Positions 43,096 to 52,371 of a stretch of DNA of 64,000 nt are shown here, in pieces. The position numbers and the translations under genes were made by a program. The DNA lies in the NCBI RefSeq assembly GCF_003641145.1, contig NZ_CP032745.1:6682-70681 (forward strand). The letters run 5' to 3'. This stretch comes from Lactiplantibacillus paraplantarum. Its GTDB lineage: Bacteria; Bacillota; Bacilli; Lactobacillales; Lactobacillaceae. The notes under the pieces were generated by a model. The model saw nothing but the letters and a program-made list of their open reading frames with translations. It was not told the origin of the DNA and ran no database searches. Every line of letters begins with the position of its first letter. Position 1 is the first letter of the stretch.

Positions 43096-43753
43096 TGAAA
43101 CAGTTAAAGTTGGTCATGTACAACCACAAACGGATTATCGTTTTCCAACTATGATTGGAAAGCCAGTTACAGGCTGGAAACTATTTGTAAAACGGATTTT
43201 TGACCTTACTGTTGGGTTAATCGGGACGGTTTTGAGTGCGCCAATTGTCCTAGTGTTTGCCATTCTTGTAAAACTGACTTCTAAAGGACCAGCATTTTAT
43301 AAGCAAGAACGGGTTGGCCTAATGGGAAAGAGTTTCAATGTAATTAAGTTGCGGTCGATGTATAAGGATGCTGAAGCACGAACCGGTGCGGTTTGGGCCC
43401 AAAAGAATGATCCGCGAATTACGCCCATTGGTCGGTTTATGCGTAAAACTCGAGTAGACGAACTACCGCAATTTTGGAATGTGTTAAAAGGTGATTTGAG
43501 TTTGGTAGGACCGCGACCAGAACGGCCAGTGCTGACAGAGGAGTTTAGTCGGCAATTTTCAGATTTCCCTAAACGGTTACGTATTATTCCTGGTATTACA
43601 GGGTATGCACAAATTAATGGTGGCTACGATATTACGCCAGATGAGAAATGTAAGTTGGATAATTACTATATTGAACATTTTTCGGTTTGGTTCGATATTA
43701 AGATGTTATTAGGAACAGTCAAAATTGTGTTTACTGGAGATGGTGCACGTTGA
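43076..43753 (+). CDS. Priming undecaprenyl-phosphate sugar transferase, copy B
   Basis: A 225-residue paralogue of the enzyme at 38808 with the same membrane helix and motifs (KLRSMY, RKTRVDELPQFWNVLKG, GPRPERP). It differs at a few positions only (for example KDAEA for QDAEA). GTG start inside the epimerase gene. Two near-identical priming enzymes on one plasmid are probably redundant. Confidence 0.92.
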   Translation: MTQVEINETVKVGHVQPQTDYRFPTMIGKPVTGWKLFVKRIFDLTVGLIGTVLSAPIVLVFAILVKLTSKGPAFYKQERVGLMGKSFNVIKLRSMYKDAEARTGAVWAQKNDPRITPIGRFMRKTRVDELPQFWNVLKGDLSLVGPRPERPVLTEEFSRQFSDFPKRLRIIPGITGYAQINGGYDITPDEKCKLDNYYIEHFSVWFDIKMLLGTVKIVFTGDGAR

Positions 43754-44640
43754 AGGGGATGCAATCAAAATATCGACAAATTCCCAAACTTACATCAACA
43801 TTGTATACCGGACTAATGTCTGTATACAGTAGAGAGGAGCCAGAGCTTTTTGAAAAAGCTTTAGAGTCGATTCTTATGCAAACGTGTAGACCAACTTATT
43901 TTGTACTTGTTAAAGATGGTGCGCTAGGGAAAGAATTGAATGAAATAATTAAAAATCAGCGAAGACGATTTCAAACTTTCAATATTGAATTTATTGAAAT
44001 TACTAATAGGGAAAACTATGGGCTAGGACGATCTCTTAATATTGGACTTAAGGAATGTCCAACTGAATTAGTAGCTCGATTTGATTCAGATGATATTAAC
44101 TTTGCAGAGCGAATGGAAAAAACTATCAGTTACTATAGTTCTACACCAGATCTTGCGGTACTAGGAACTCAAATATATGAATTTGATAACAAAAGAAATG
44201 ATCCACCTGTGATTAAATCTGTACCTAGATCATTGAATTGTATTAGAAATAAGGCTCGTAAAAGAAATCCATTTAACCATATGTCTGTAACGTTTCGGAA
44301 ATCAGTTATTGAGAGTGTGGGAGGATATCAGAATGTCTCCTTATTTGAAGATTATTATTTATGGGTTAGAGTAATACAAAATAAATATCGGGTAGGCAAC
44401 TTGAATGATGTTTTAGTATGTGCTCATGTTGATAAATATTTTGTGTATAAGCGAGGAGGTTTTTCTTATTTTAAAAAGGAATCTTTTTTTCAGTATTTGC
44501 TTCTCAAGCTTAATTTTATCAATAAACCCCAATTCCTATTCAATATTTTGACCAGGGGTGGAAGTAGGCTAATACCGAAAAGGTTCTTGATGCTAATTTA
44601 TCGGAAATTGCGAAAATGTTCCTATGTAAACGGAGGTTAA
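43750..44640 (+). CDS. GT2-type glycosyltransferase, copy B lineage
   Basis: A 296-residue family 2 transferase (TTG at 43750 or ATG at 43759). LYTGLMSVYSREEP, VARFDSDD and FEDYYLWVRV are present. It is clearly homologous to the protein at 39476 but much more diverged than the flanking duplicated genes, so the near-identity of the two clusters stops at the priming transferase. Confidence 0.87.
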   Translation: MKGMQSKYRQIPKLTSTLYTGLMSVYSREEPELFEKALESILMQTCRPTYFVLVKDGALGKELNEIIKNQRRRFQTFNIEFIEITNRENYGLGRSLNIGLKECPTELVARFDSDDINFAERMEKTISYYSSTPDLAVLGTQIYEFDNKRNDPPVIKSVPRSLNCIRNKARKRNPFNHMSVTFRKSVIESVGGYQNVSLFEDYYLWVRVIQNKYRVGNLNDVLVCAHVDKYFVYKRGGFSYFKKESFFQYLLLKLNFINKPQFLFNILTRGGSRLIPKRFLMLIYRKLRKCSYVNGG

Positions 44641-44643
44641 ACG

Positions 44644-45828
44644 GTGTTATCACTGATTGTAACTGTAATTGCATTGTTTTTTTACCCATTTGGAGCGGCT
44701 ATTATTGGATTCTCAGGAATTATTTTCAGTAACAAATACCGTTTAATATACTCTATGGCATTTGCAGTATTATTAGGACTATATGGGTACTATTTTTTAC
44801 CATCTCATGAGATTGATCTGACAAGGTATTTTGCTATTATACAGCAATACCAAGTAGCTCCCCCCCGTATTTCAGACGTACTTCAATCGCAAGGTATTTT
44901 TTTAGGCGCTTTTTTATTATTTAAATTAGTTGCGATATTGAATAATTTACAATTATTGCCTGCAATTGTTGGATTTGTCACTGGAACGTGCTTACTGTAT
45001 ATTGCTGCGGATTCGTTTTCAAGAAACTCCACATCTAAGTCGATACGAATATATCTCATTTTGATAATTATGTTTATTTTTCCGTTTGCAGCTGCGTATA
45101 GTAATGTCAGAAATATTTTAGCGTGTTCTTTGATTATGGTTGCTATTTATCGAGACTTGGTACAGAAGAAAATGAATTTTGGTACGATTGTTCTCTACCT
45201 TCTGGGATTAAGTTTTCATATTGCAGTAGCAGTTATTATAATGTTACGAATCGCTCTGAATATCTGTAGAAATAAAAGTTTCTTTAATTTTCTATTGTTA
45301 ATAGTTGTTGGAATTGCCATCTTTTTTATTCCATATAGCAGAAATGTTATTATAGAAATAATTAGTAAAGGTACCCAGTATGCAACGGTTAACGATGGTA
45401 ATGTCGAGTATGTCGCGTATATAAATCAGAGCTTATTCATGCAAATAACTAAAGCAATGAATGCAGTTGTTTCTGTTATAACTACACTTGTGATTTACAG
45501 AAACTATATTGCGAAAAAGACGGAATGGAACTTATTCTCATTTTTACTAGGAATTATAACATGTGTATCATTTTCGATAAGAATGCCGGTCTATATGCGT
45601 TTATTATTTGGTTTCTTGATGATCTCAGTGCCTCAATATTCTGATTTTTTATCTAGGAAAAATATTTCCTCCGACATTGTATCTATAGTTTTATTTTGTG
45701 TTTTCATCGGATGCTTTTTTATGTTTATTGCAAACATTGTTACTTTTAACGAGTATGCATCGTTTAGTTTTGCATCTATTCACGCACTAATATTCGAGTT
45801 AACAGACTGGTTTGGAGGTATGGTATGA
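44644..45828 (+). CDS. EpsG/Wzy-like polysaccharide polymerase
   Basis: A 394-residue protein with about ten membrane helices, GTG start after GGAGG. The opening FFYPFGAAIIGFSGIIF and the DLTRYFAIIQQY segment are typical of EpsG-type O-antigen/EPS polymerases, which join repeat units on the outer face of the membrane. Its AT-rich composition is typical of polysaccharide cargo. Confidence 0.75.
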   Translation: MLSLIVTVIALFFYPFGAAIIGFSGIIFSNKYRLIYSMAFAVLLGLYGYYFLPSHEIDLTRYFAIIQQYQVAPPRISDVLQSQGIFLGAFLLFKLVAILNNLQLLPAIVGFVTGTCLLYIAADSFSRNSTSKSIRIYLILIIMFIFPFAAAYSNVRNILACSLIMVAIYRDLVQKKMNFGTIVLYLLGLSFHIAVAVIIMLRIALNICRNKSFFNFLLLIVVGIAIFFIPYSRNVIIEIISKGTQYATVNDGNVEYVAYINQSLFMQITKAMNAVVSVITTLVIYRNYIAKKTEWNLFSFLLGIITCVSFSIRMPVYMRLLFGFLMISVPQYSDFLSRKNISSDIVSIVLFCVFIGCFFMFIANIVTFNEYASFSFASIHALIFELTDWFGGMV

Positions 45829-46823
45829 CTAATAGAGTTTCAATTGTGGTTCCTGTATATAATGTAGAAAGTTATATTGAGAATTGTATTCAAAGTATTA
45901 GGCAACAGAGCTATAAAAATCTTGAAATAATTTTAGTTAATGATGGTTCCAGTGATCGTTCACAATTGATATGTGAGAGATACTGTAAATTGGATAATCG
46001 GGTAACTGTTATTAACAAGCAAAATGGCGGTCTCTCGAGTGCTCGAAATGCTGGACTTGATATTGCAACAGGTGATTATATAGCTTTTATTGATGGTGAT
46101 GACTGGATTGATCACGATTATATTGGTTCAATGGTAGATGTTTTAGAGAATACAAAGTCAGATATTTCAGTTTTTCATATGAAAAAAGAAGTATGCTCGA
46201 ATATGTATGATAGTACAGAAAAAGATAGTTATGAGTGGCGTCATTTTAAACGAACGAAAGCATTGCAAGAACTTTTTACTAATAACAATATTGGCTATTC
46301 TGCTTGTAACAAGCTATACAGAATTAGTTTGTTTAATAACATTCGATACCCTTATGGTAAGCTAATGGAAGATAAGGCAACAACGTATAAGGTTATTGAT
46401 CAGGCTAGAAATGGAATTGTTGTATCAAGTTGTCCCAAATATCATTATTTTATGCGTTCAACAAGTATTATGAAGAGCAACTTTAATGCTAAAAAATTTG
46501 ATTCATTTGAAATTCATGACCAAATATTACACTACATGTCATATTGTCACCCTGAATTAATTCCCTTAGTTCGAGAAAGATATGTTTATGAAGCAATTAG
46601 AATGCAGATGGCTTTGATTGAGTCAAATAATCGAGATAAAGGTAATTATCGAAAATGTCAGAAAATTATTAGATTATATGGTAATAGCGTAAAACATGAT
46701 TCAAATTTATCGTTAAGATACCGTGGACTTGTAATGTTAATCATGCTTATGCCGGGTGGACTTTATATATTATCAAAATTTAGGATGGTGAGATTGATGT
46801 TTAGAAGGTTAGAGCTAAGTTGA
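45825..46823 (+). CDS. GT2-type glycosyltransferase
   Basis: A 332-residue inverting glycosyltransferase, with the family opening VSIVVPVYNVESYIENCI, the LVNDGSSDRS motif, LSSARNAGLD and the DGDDWIDHDY (DXD) motif in the first 110 residues. The C-terminal third is helical. It starts 4 bases inside the polymerase gene and overlaps the next gene by 4 bases. Confidence 0.92.
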   Translation: MTNRVSIVVPVYNVESYIENCIQSIRQQSYKNLEIILVNDGSSDRSQLICERYCKLDNRVTVINKQNGGLSSARNAGLDIATGDYIAFIDGDDWIDHDYIGSMVDVLENTKSDISVFHMKKEVCSNMYDSTEKDSYEWRHFKRTKALQELFTNNNIGYSACNKLYRISLFNNIRYPYGKLMEDKATTYKVIDQARNGIVVSSCPKYHYFMRSTSIMKSNFNAKKFDSFEIHDQILHYMSYCHPELIPLVRERYVYEAIRMQMALIESNNRDKGNYRKCQKIIRLYGNSVKHDSNLSLRYRGLVMLIMLMPGGLYILSKFRMVRLMFRRLELS

Positions 46824-48001
46824 AAAATCTTTTAAAAATAAAAAAATTACTTCTTCGTAACGTAATGCCATTGGTTTTCAAATTATTTCCTATTCGAAAA
46901 CAGTATTTATTCTCAAGTTATTACGGAAAGTATACTGATAGCCCAAAAAATATTTCAGAATACCTTCACGAAGTTGATCCAAATGCGAAGATATATTGGA
47001 TTTGTGATATAGAAATGCAGACTGATATATTTCCTCCATATGTAATTCCCGTAAAAATCAATACAATCAAATCAATTTATTTATTATGGACTTCAAAATA
47101 CCTGATTGATAACTGTCAAAAACAAATTGTATATCATATAAGGAAAAAACAGTTATATTTACAAACTTGGCATGGTACTCCCCTCAAGAAGATTGAATTT
47201 GATGCTAGGCATAAGTTACCAAAACATTACTTGAATTATAGTCGGGTGGACAATCAGAGTATTACGTATTTGCTTGTTGGAAATGAATATTCTGAAAATG
47301 TTTATCAAACTGCATTAAGAGTTTCGAGCAGTCGTTATGTTCGGTCGGGGATTCCGAGAAATGACGTGTTTTTTTCAGATAAGGCTGAACTAGTTACTAG
47401 TATTAGAAAACAGTTGAATATTGATGAAAATTGTTTTGTTGTACTGTATGCACCTACATTTCGAAACTCAGTTTATGAAAAAAATGATAGTAAGAATGGA
47501 TTCACACAGATTGAACAGTTAAATCCAAACCTATTATGTGAGATGTTCTTAAAAAAATTCAAACGTAAGTGCATGGTTTTAACACATTTTCATCCAAATG
47601 TCTCTAAAAAGATAGATAGTAAATTTATCTTCAGTAAATACGGTGGAAAAGTTCAAGATGTAACTAACGATTACCAAACTGAAGATTTGCTTTGTGTAGC
47701 GGATCTACTAATCACGGACTATTCTTCCATCTTTTTTGATTATGCGTTAATGGAGAAACCCATCATATTATTTACCTATGATTATCTAGATTATATACAG
47801 GAACGTGGAACATATTTAAACATTAATGAATTACCGATTACACATGCGACTACTGCAATTGAAATATGCAAAATACTTGAGGAAAATTCGTTAGATGAAT
47901 TGTCAGAGAAAACAAGAGATTTGAATAGCTATGTTGGTAATTATGAATGTGGAAAAGCAACGGATATTGCGGTGAATATTATTACAAAGAATACTCAATA
48001 A
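46820..48001 (+). CDS. CDP-glycerol glycerophosphotransferase family protein
   Basis: A 393-residue TagB/TagF-like enzyme that adds glycerol phosphate to a glycan. Motifs include WHGTPLKKIEFD (about residue 120), YAPTFRNSV (about 213), LTHFHPN and LLITDYSSIFFDY (about 300), the last being typical of the family. Together with TagD at 40366 it suggests that the EPS carries glycerol phosphate. TTG start overlapping the preceding gene. Confidence 0.88.
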   Translation: MKNLLKIKKLLLRNVMPLVFKLFPIRKQYLFSSYYGKYTDSPKNISEYLHEVDPNAKIYWICDIEMQTDIFPPYVIPVKINTIKSIYLLWTSKYLIDNCQKQIVYHIRKKQLYLQTWHGTPLKKIEFDARHKLPKHYLNYSRVDNQSITYLLVGNEYSENVYQTALRVSSSRYVRSGIPRNDVFFSDKAELVTSIRKQLNIDENCFVVLYAPTFRNSVYEKNDSKNGFTQIEQLNPNLLCEMFLKKFKRKCMVLTHFHPNVSKKIDSKFIFSKYGGKVQDVTNDYQTEDLLCVADLLITDYSSIFFDYALMEKPIILFTYDYLDYIQERGTYLNINELPITHATTAIEICKILEENSLDELSEKTRDLNSYVGNYECGKATDIAVNIITKNTQ

Positions 48002-48023
48002 TAATGCGAGGGGGGATTACAAA

Positions 48024-48908
48024 ATGTCAAAACATGCGTATCTAATCATCGCCCATCATCAGTTTGAATTGTTATGTAAACTACTTACCCTGATTGATGA
48101 TGTGCGAAATGATATATTTATTCACATTGATGGCAAAGCAGATCATGTTCCATATCAAAAAATTAAAGAGAGCGTAGGCAGATCAAAGTTATATTTTACT
48201 TCCCGAACACGAGTCAAATGGGGGGGGTATTCACAAATAAAGAGTGAAATCATATTGTTGAAAGCGGCAACGAAACAGCAACATTATGATTATTACCATT
48301 TGCTTTCGGGGGCAGATTTACCGCTTGTTAATCAGGATAAAATTCACAATTTCTTTGACCTGAATCAGGGAATGGAATTTGTTCAATTTCAAAAATCAAA
48401 AATTAGCGAAATTAAGAAAAGACGAGTTAAGTACTTTTATTTATTTCAAGAACATTTAAAGAAAAAAGCAGGGATATTAGCGCATTTTCAAGAGGTAAGT
48501 TTGCGTTTACAAGAGCTGCTTCGAATTAATAGAATTAGTAATACAAATATTGAGTTTCAGATGGGATCGAATTGGTTTAGCATAACGGATAATTTTGCGA
48601 AATTAATAGTTGCTAATGAAAAAATGATTAATGAAACTTTCAGATATACAAAGTGTTGTGATGAAATTTTTATTCAAACGATATTAGTTAATTCAAGTTT
48701 TAAGAACTATATTTATGAACGGCAATTTTCAGATTCGTTAACGGCTAACCAACGGTTTATACATTGGTCAGATATTGGGCCTCAAGATCTAACTATGAAG
48801 GATTTAGATCAAATGTATAGAAGTGGCTGCCTATTTGCTAGGAAGTTTAATTTAGAAAAAGACCGACAGGTAGTTACTGAGATAGAGTCTCGATGCATGA
48901 CTGACTGA
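48024..48908 (+). CDS. Core-2/I-branching-type (GT14) glycosyltransferase
   Basis: A 294-residue transferase with the family features HAYLIIAHHQFELLCKLL at the N-terminus, DIFIHIDGKAD, a VKWGGYSQIKSEI segment (about 64-76) and YYHLLSGADLPL (about 91-102). Such enzymes add branching GlcNAc or related sugars to exopolysaccharides. Start follows GAGGGGGG. Confidence 0.87.
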   Translation: MSKHAYLIIAHHQFELLCKLLTLIDDVRNDIFIHIDGKADHVPYQKIKESVGRSKLYFTSRTRVKWGGYSQIKSEIILLKAATKQQHYDYYHLLSGADLPLVNQDKIHNFFDLNQGMEFVQFQKSKISEIKKRRVKYFYLFQEHLKKKAGILAHFQEVSLRLQELLRINRISNTNIEFQMGSNWFSITDNFAKLIVANEKMINETFRYTKCCDEIFIQTILVNSSFKNYIYERQFSDSLTANQRFIHWSDIGPQDLTMKDLDQMYRSGCLFARKFNLEKDRQVVTEIESRCMTD

Positions 48909-48949
48909 TTAGTTAGCTCCTTCATTAAAAGCTTGTTGAGTATGGATGC

Positions 48950-50395
48950 ATGGAGGCGAGACTAATTAATAAAACTATTTCAAACATTTTCTATAACGGT
49001 CTTTACCAACTGTTAATTATTGCTATCCCTATTGTAACGGTACCATATGTTGCACGAGTATTGGGTGCTACATTATTAGGTATTAATTCATATGTTTCTT
49101 CAATAGGTGTTTTTCTAGGAATTATAGTGACCATGGGAATGTTACAATTAGGATCGAGGGTAATTGCTCAGTCAAGTCGTGAGACGATAATGGACAATTT
49201 TTCACGGCTATGGTTTATTCAGCTTTTATCTGGGATTTTGATAATCATAATATATTTAATGGTTGTATTTCTATTTTTACCATACAAATTTTATTTTTTA
49301 CTGGAAGCACCGATTTTATTGGGATATGTATTAGATGTTTCCTGGTTTTTTACTGGAATCGGTGAAGTAAAAAAAGTCGTATTGAGAAATACCATAGTCC
49401 AGGCTGGGTCTTTAATTTTTATTTTCACATTTGTAAAATCTTCGTCAGATTTATGGTTATATGTACTTCTCAACAGTACTCGAATTGTGTTTGCAAATGG
49501 TGTATTTTGGGTTACTTTAGTTAAAAAATGGAAATTAAATCTGAAAATATTGGTTCGTAATTTTAATTTGGTGTATTTAAGGGAATCTTTGCTTTTAGTA
49601 TCTCCACAAATTGCTGTGCAATTATACGCTAGTTTTGATAGTACGTTAGTTGGAATGATAGCAGGACCGTTGCAATTGTCATATTATGATCAGTCACAAA
49701 AAACCGCACGAATCGTGGTGGCGGTAATAACATCTGTCAGTACTGTATTAATGCCTAAGATGGCACAATTTGTAAGGCAAAATAATGAAGTTTTGTTAAA
49801 TAAAGTTTTGAAGATATCACTGGATTATACGCTAATGATTAGTTTGTATTTTACGTTACTATTGATGGCGAATGCAAATGATTTTGTCCCATGGTTTTTT
49901 GGTAATGAATTTGCTTCAATGATCGATAATATGTACTTTGTGAGCCCGATTGTTGTGTTTATTTCATATGGAGGTGTTTTAGCAAACCAGTATACCTTGG
50001 CTAAGGGACTATACAAGCAGTATGCACTTCCATATTATATTGGTGCTGTGTTTAGTGTTGTGTTAAACATAATTCTAGTCACGCTATTCAAAGCTGACGG
50101 GGGAACAGCAACCATCATTATAACGGAACTTTTTGTTTGTGTGTCAAGAGTTATTACAGTGCATAAACATCTTCCGTATAACACACTGTTTTCTGGACAA
50201 TTAAAAATGATATTTGCGTTTGGACTTGCATTACTTATATCATTGAATCTACCCGTGTTTGCTGATGTGCATTTTCTAGACATGATTGTTGTAAGTTTAA
50301 TCGTATCTGCGGTCTACTTTGGTGGATTATTTTTGTTAAAGGTTCGATTGGTTTCAGATTTAATGAAACTAGCACGTAACCATTTTGCGAATTAA
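48950..50395 (+). CDS. Wzx-type polysaccharide flippase
   Basis: A 481-residue MATE/Wzx-family protein with about 12-14 membrane helices that would flip the lipid-linked repeat unit. Visible family features are the opening SNIFYNGLYQLLIIAIPIV, VPYVARVLG and the SYDQSQKTARIV-like segment (YYDQSQKTARIVVAV). The start is uncertain: the ATG has no clear ribosome site, while GGAGG lies just inside it. Last gene of the EPS locus. Confidence 0.88.
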   Translation: MEARLINKTISNIFYNGLYQLLIIAIPIVTVPYVARVLGATLLGINSYVSSIGVFLGIIVTMGMLQLGSRVIAQSSRETIMDNFSRLWFIQLLSGILIIIIYLMVVFLFLPYKFYFLLEAPILLGYVLDVSWFFTGIGEVKKVVLRNTIVQAGSLIFIFTFVKSSSDLWLYVLLNSTRIVFANGVFWVTLVKKWKLNLKILVRNFNLVYLRESLLLVSPQIAVQLYASFDSTLVGMIAGPLQLSYYDQSQKTARIVVAVITSVSTVLMPKMAQFVRQNNEVLLNKVLKISLDYTLMISLYFTLLLMANANDFVPWFFGNEFASMIDNMYFVSPIVVFISYGGVLANQYTLAKGLYKQYALPYYIGAVFSVVLNIILVTLFKADGGTATIIITELFVCVSRVITVHKHLPYNTLFSGQLKMIFAFGLALLISLNLPVFADVHFLDMIVVSLIVSAVYFGGLFLLKVRLVSDLMKLARNHFAN

Positions 50396-50413
50396 TTGAA
50401 TTTATAATGTTTT

Positions 50414-51456
50414 GGTAGATTGCAAATTTAATCCGAATTTTTGGACAAATTTGTCAGCATAACCTGATACGGTGTTTGCCAGTCGAGTATTTTAAGCGGT
50501 CGCTGGTTAATTTGGAGTAACGTCGTCGTTAAATCTTGAACACTAATGTGCTCAAAACGAGTCCCTTTAGGATAAAAATAACGTAAATTCCGATTAAAGC
50601 GTTCATTACTACCACGTTCAGCTGGCGTATAAGCATGGCAGTAATAGGTCTTAATACCATATTGTGATTCAAGTGATACTAGCCCACTAAACTCAGTGCC
50701 ACGGTCCACAGTAAAGCTGTGCACCGGACCATTAAAAGTGGTTAGGAACTTAGTTAGTGCTTCATTAACAGTCGCTGTCGTCCGATCTTTTAACCGGTAT
50801 GCCCAAAGGAACCGTGATTTGCGATCGATTAAAGTTAATAAAACTGCCTTGCTATGCCCACGAGGACCAACGACTGTATCTAGTTCAAAATCGCCGATGC
50901 GCTTACGTTGATTAATCATCATGGGACGCTGTTCAATTGATCGCCCCAAAGATTGATTATATTTGGATCGTTGGTCAACGTTACGCCGTTGGCGTACGCC
51001 ATGTTCAGGTAGATCATTCAAGGAGAAACCAATTCTCCCCTGATTTAGCCAATTATAAATAGACTTAGTCGCTAGTTTAAATTCGTGAGCAATCATTCCT
51101 GGTGACCAGCTTAGACGTAAATGGTTGAGAATTTTTTGCTTTAACTCATCGCTCAGCTTAGTTTTCCGACCACATCGTGATCGCTTGTATTCGGCATCTG
51201 TTTGTGCTAATTCAGCCTGATAAGGTTGACATCGAGATAATTCATAAGAAATTGTTGACGGTGATCGGTTCAGCCGAACGCCCATTTGGATATTGGACAG
51301 CCCTAGTTCACAAAAGGTTTCGATTTTAATTCGTTCGGAATAGGTTATACTAGACAAAAGATCAGCTCCTAAAAGATGGGTTTGTGGTAAACACCATTTT
51401 AAAGGAAGCTGATCTTTTTTGTCCGAACAGCGTTCGGATTAATTTTACAATCTACC
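50414..51456 (-). mobile_element. IS30-family element, ISLpl1-like
   Basis: 1043 bp bounded by GGTAGATTGCAAATTTAATC at 50414 and its inverted partner ending CAATCTACC at 51456. The size matches ISLpl1 as I remember it. The right end carries the AAGATCAGC repeats and a CCGAAC/GTTCGG palindrome also seen in the 35190 remnant. A 2-3 bp target duplication is not obvious. Confidence 0.88.
50428..51357 (-). CDS. IS30-family transposase
   Basis: A 309-residue transposase starting at a TTG behind GGAGCTGATC. The N-terminal helix-turn-helix (LSNIQMGVRLNRSPSTISYE) is followed by the DDE domain with FELDTVVG, FTVDRGTEFSG and ERGSNERFNRNLR. Full length and apparently intact. Confidence 0.93.
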   Translation of the reverse strand: MSSITYSERIKIETFCELGLSNIQMGVRLNRSPSTISYELSRCQPYQAELAQTDAEYKRSRCGRKTKLSDELKQKILNHLRLSWSPGMIAHEFKLATKSIYNWLNQGRIGFSLNDLPEHGVRQRRNVDQRSKYNQSLGRSIEQRPMMINQRKRIGDFELDTVVGPRGHSKAVLLTLIDRKSRFLWAYRLKDRTTATVNEALTKFLTTFNGPVHSFTVDRGTEFSGLVSLESQYGIKTYYCHAYTPAERGSNERFNRNLRYFYPKGTRFEHISVQDLTTTLLQINQRPLKILDWQTPYQVMLTNLSKNSD

Positions 51457-51522
51457 ATTTAGATACAAATTTTTTGACGTTTTGAATATGTGATAATTAA
51501 AGTGTTTAAATGGAACGAACCA

Positions 51523-51553
51523 GGTCACAACTTAACAGTTGTGGCCTCTTTTT
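51523..51553 (+). terminator. Terminator upstream of the resolvase gene
   Basis: GGTCACAACT (51523-51532) pairs with AGTTGTGGCC (51537-51546), loop TAAC, followed by a T-rich tract. It isolates the resolvase from the IS30. A TGTCATT/AATGACA palindrome at 51584-51601 just before the gene may be its operator or part of a res site. Confidence 0.75.
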
Positions 51554-51620
51554 TGATACTGTATAATTAAAGGGTTAGAGCCGTGTCATTACTTAATGAC
51601 ATAAGTAAGGAGATAAAAAG

Positions 51621-52178
51621 ATGAAATATGGCTATGCGCGGGTCAGTACCACTGATCAGAAATTAGCAAATCAAATTGAGTTACTAAAATTGGCAGGAGC
51701 AGAAAAAATCTTTCAGGAAAAGTTTACCGGCACAACTACTGAACGACCGGAGTTTCAAAAACTGTTGCGCGTTCTAAAAACAGGCGATACTTTGATTGTC
51801 ACTAAGTTGGATCGGTTTGCGCGGAACACACGCGAGGCCTTAGCCATTATCCAAGAGTTGTTTAAAGAAAATGTCAAAGTTAACATTTTGAATATGGGCT
51901 TAATTGACAATACGCCGACTGGCCAACTAGTCTTTACAATATTTAGCGCCTTTGCGCAGTTTGAACGCGATATGATTGTCACGCGCACACAAGAAGGTAA
52001 AGTGTATGCCAAGCAACATGATCCGTTGTTTCGGGAAGGGCGACCGAAAACGTATTCTGAGGAACAAATCAGATTTGCCTACGAGTTACGAAAACAAGGC
52101 ATGACCTATAAAATGATTGAACGAAAGACGGGGATTAGTAAACGCACGCAACAGAGAAGGTTTAAGTTGATTTCATAG
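51621..52178 (+). CDS. Serine recombinase (resolvase/invertase)
   Basis: A 185-residue small serine recombinase, likely resolving plasmid multimers or cointegrates. The catalytic Ser9 is in YARVSTTDQ, with conserved TKLDRFARN (about 60-68) and a [16 protein letters not shown] segment before the C-terminal helix-turn-helix ([18 protein letters not shown]). Start follows AAGGAG. Confidence 0.92.
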   Translation: MKYGYARVSTTDQKLANQIELLKLAGAEKIFQEKFTGTTTERPEFQKLLRVLKTGDTLIVTKLDRFARNTREALAIIQELFKENVKVNILNMGLIDNTPTGQLVFTIFSAFAQFERDMIVTRTQEGKVYAKQHDPLFREGRPKTYSEEQIRFAYELRKQGMTYKMIERKTGISKRTQQRRFKLIS

Positions 52179-52253
52179 ATGGTTAAGATGGAGGCGTAGC
52201 GTGGATTTTACAGTTGCATTAAGAAGTATAGGAATCAAATAACCAAATCAAAC

Positions 52254-52296
52254 TAGGCGGTAAGTTGCCGATAGAATATCGACAGCTTACCGCCTA
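52254..52296. repeat. Nested inverted repeat downstream of the resolvase
   Basis: TAGGCGGTAAG (52254-52264) and its exact complement (52286-52296) enclose a second perfect arm pair CGATA/TATCG. There is no T-run. It may act as a convergent terminator between the resolvase and the DUF975 gene or as a recombination-associated palindrome. Confidence 0.55.
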
Positions 52297-52371
52297 TAAA
52301 AGACAATCATTATTCGCTTGAACTTTTAGGATAGCTTATCATTGTTAGGGTTTTGTAATCTTTGAACATGA

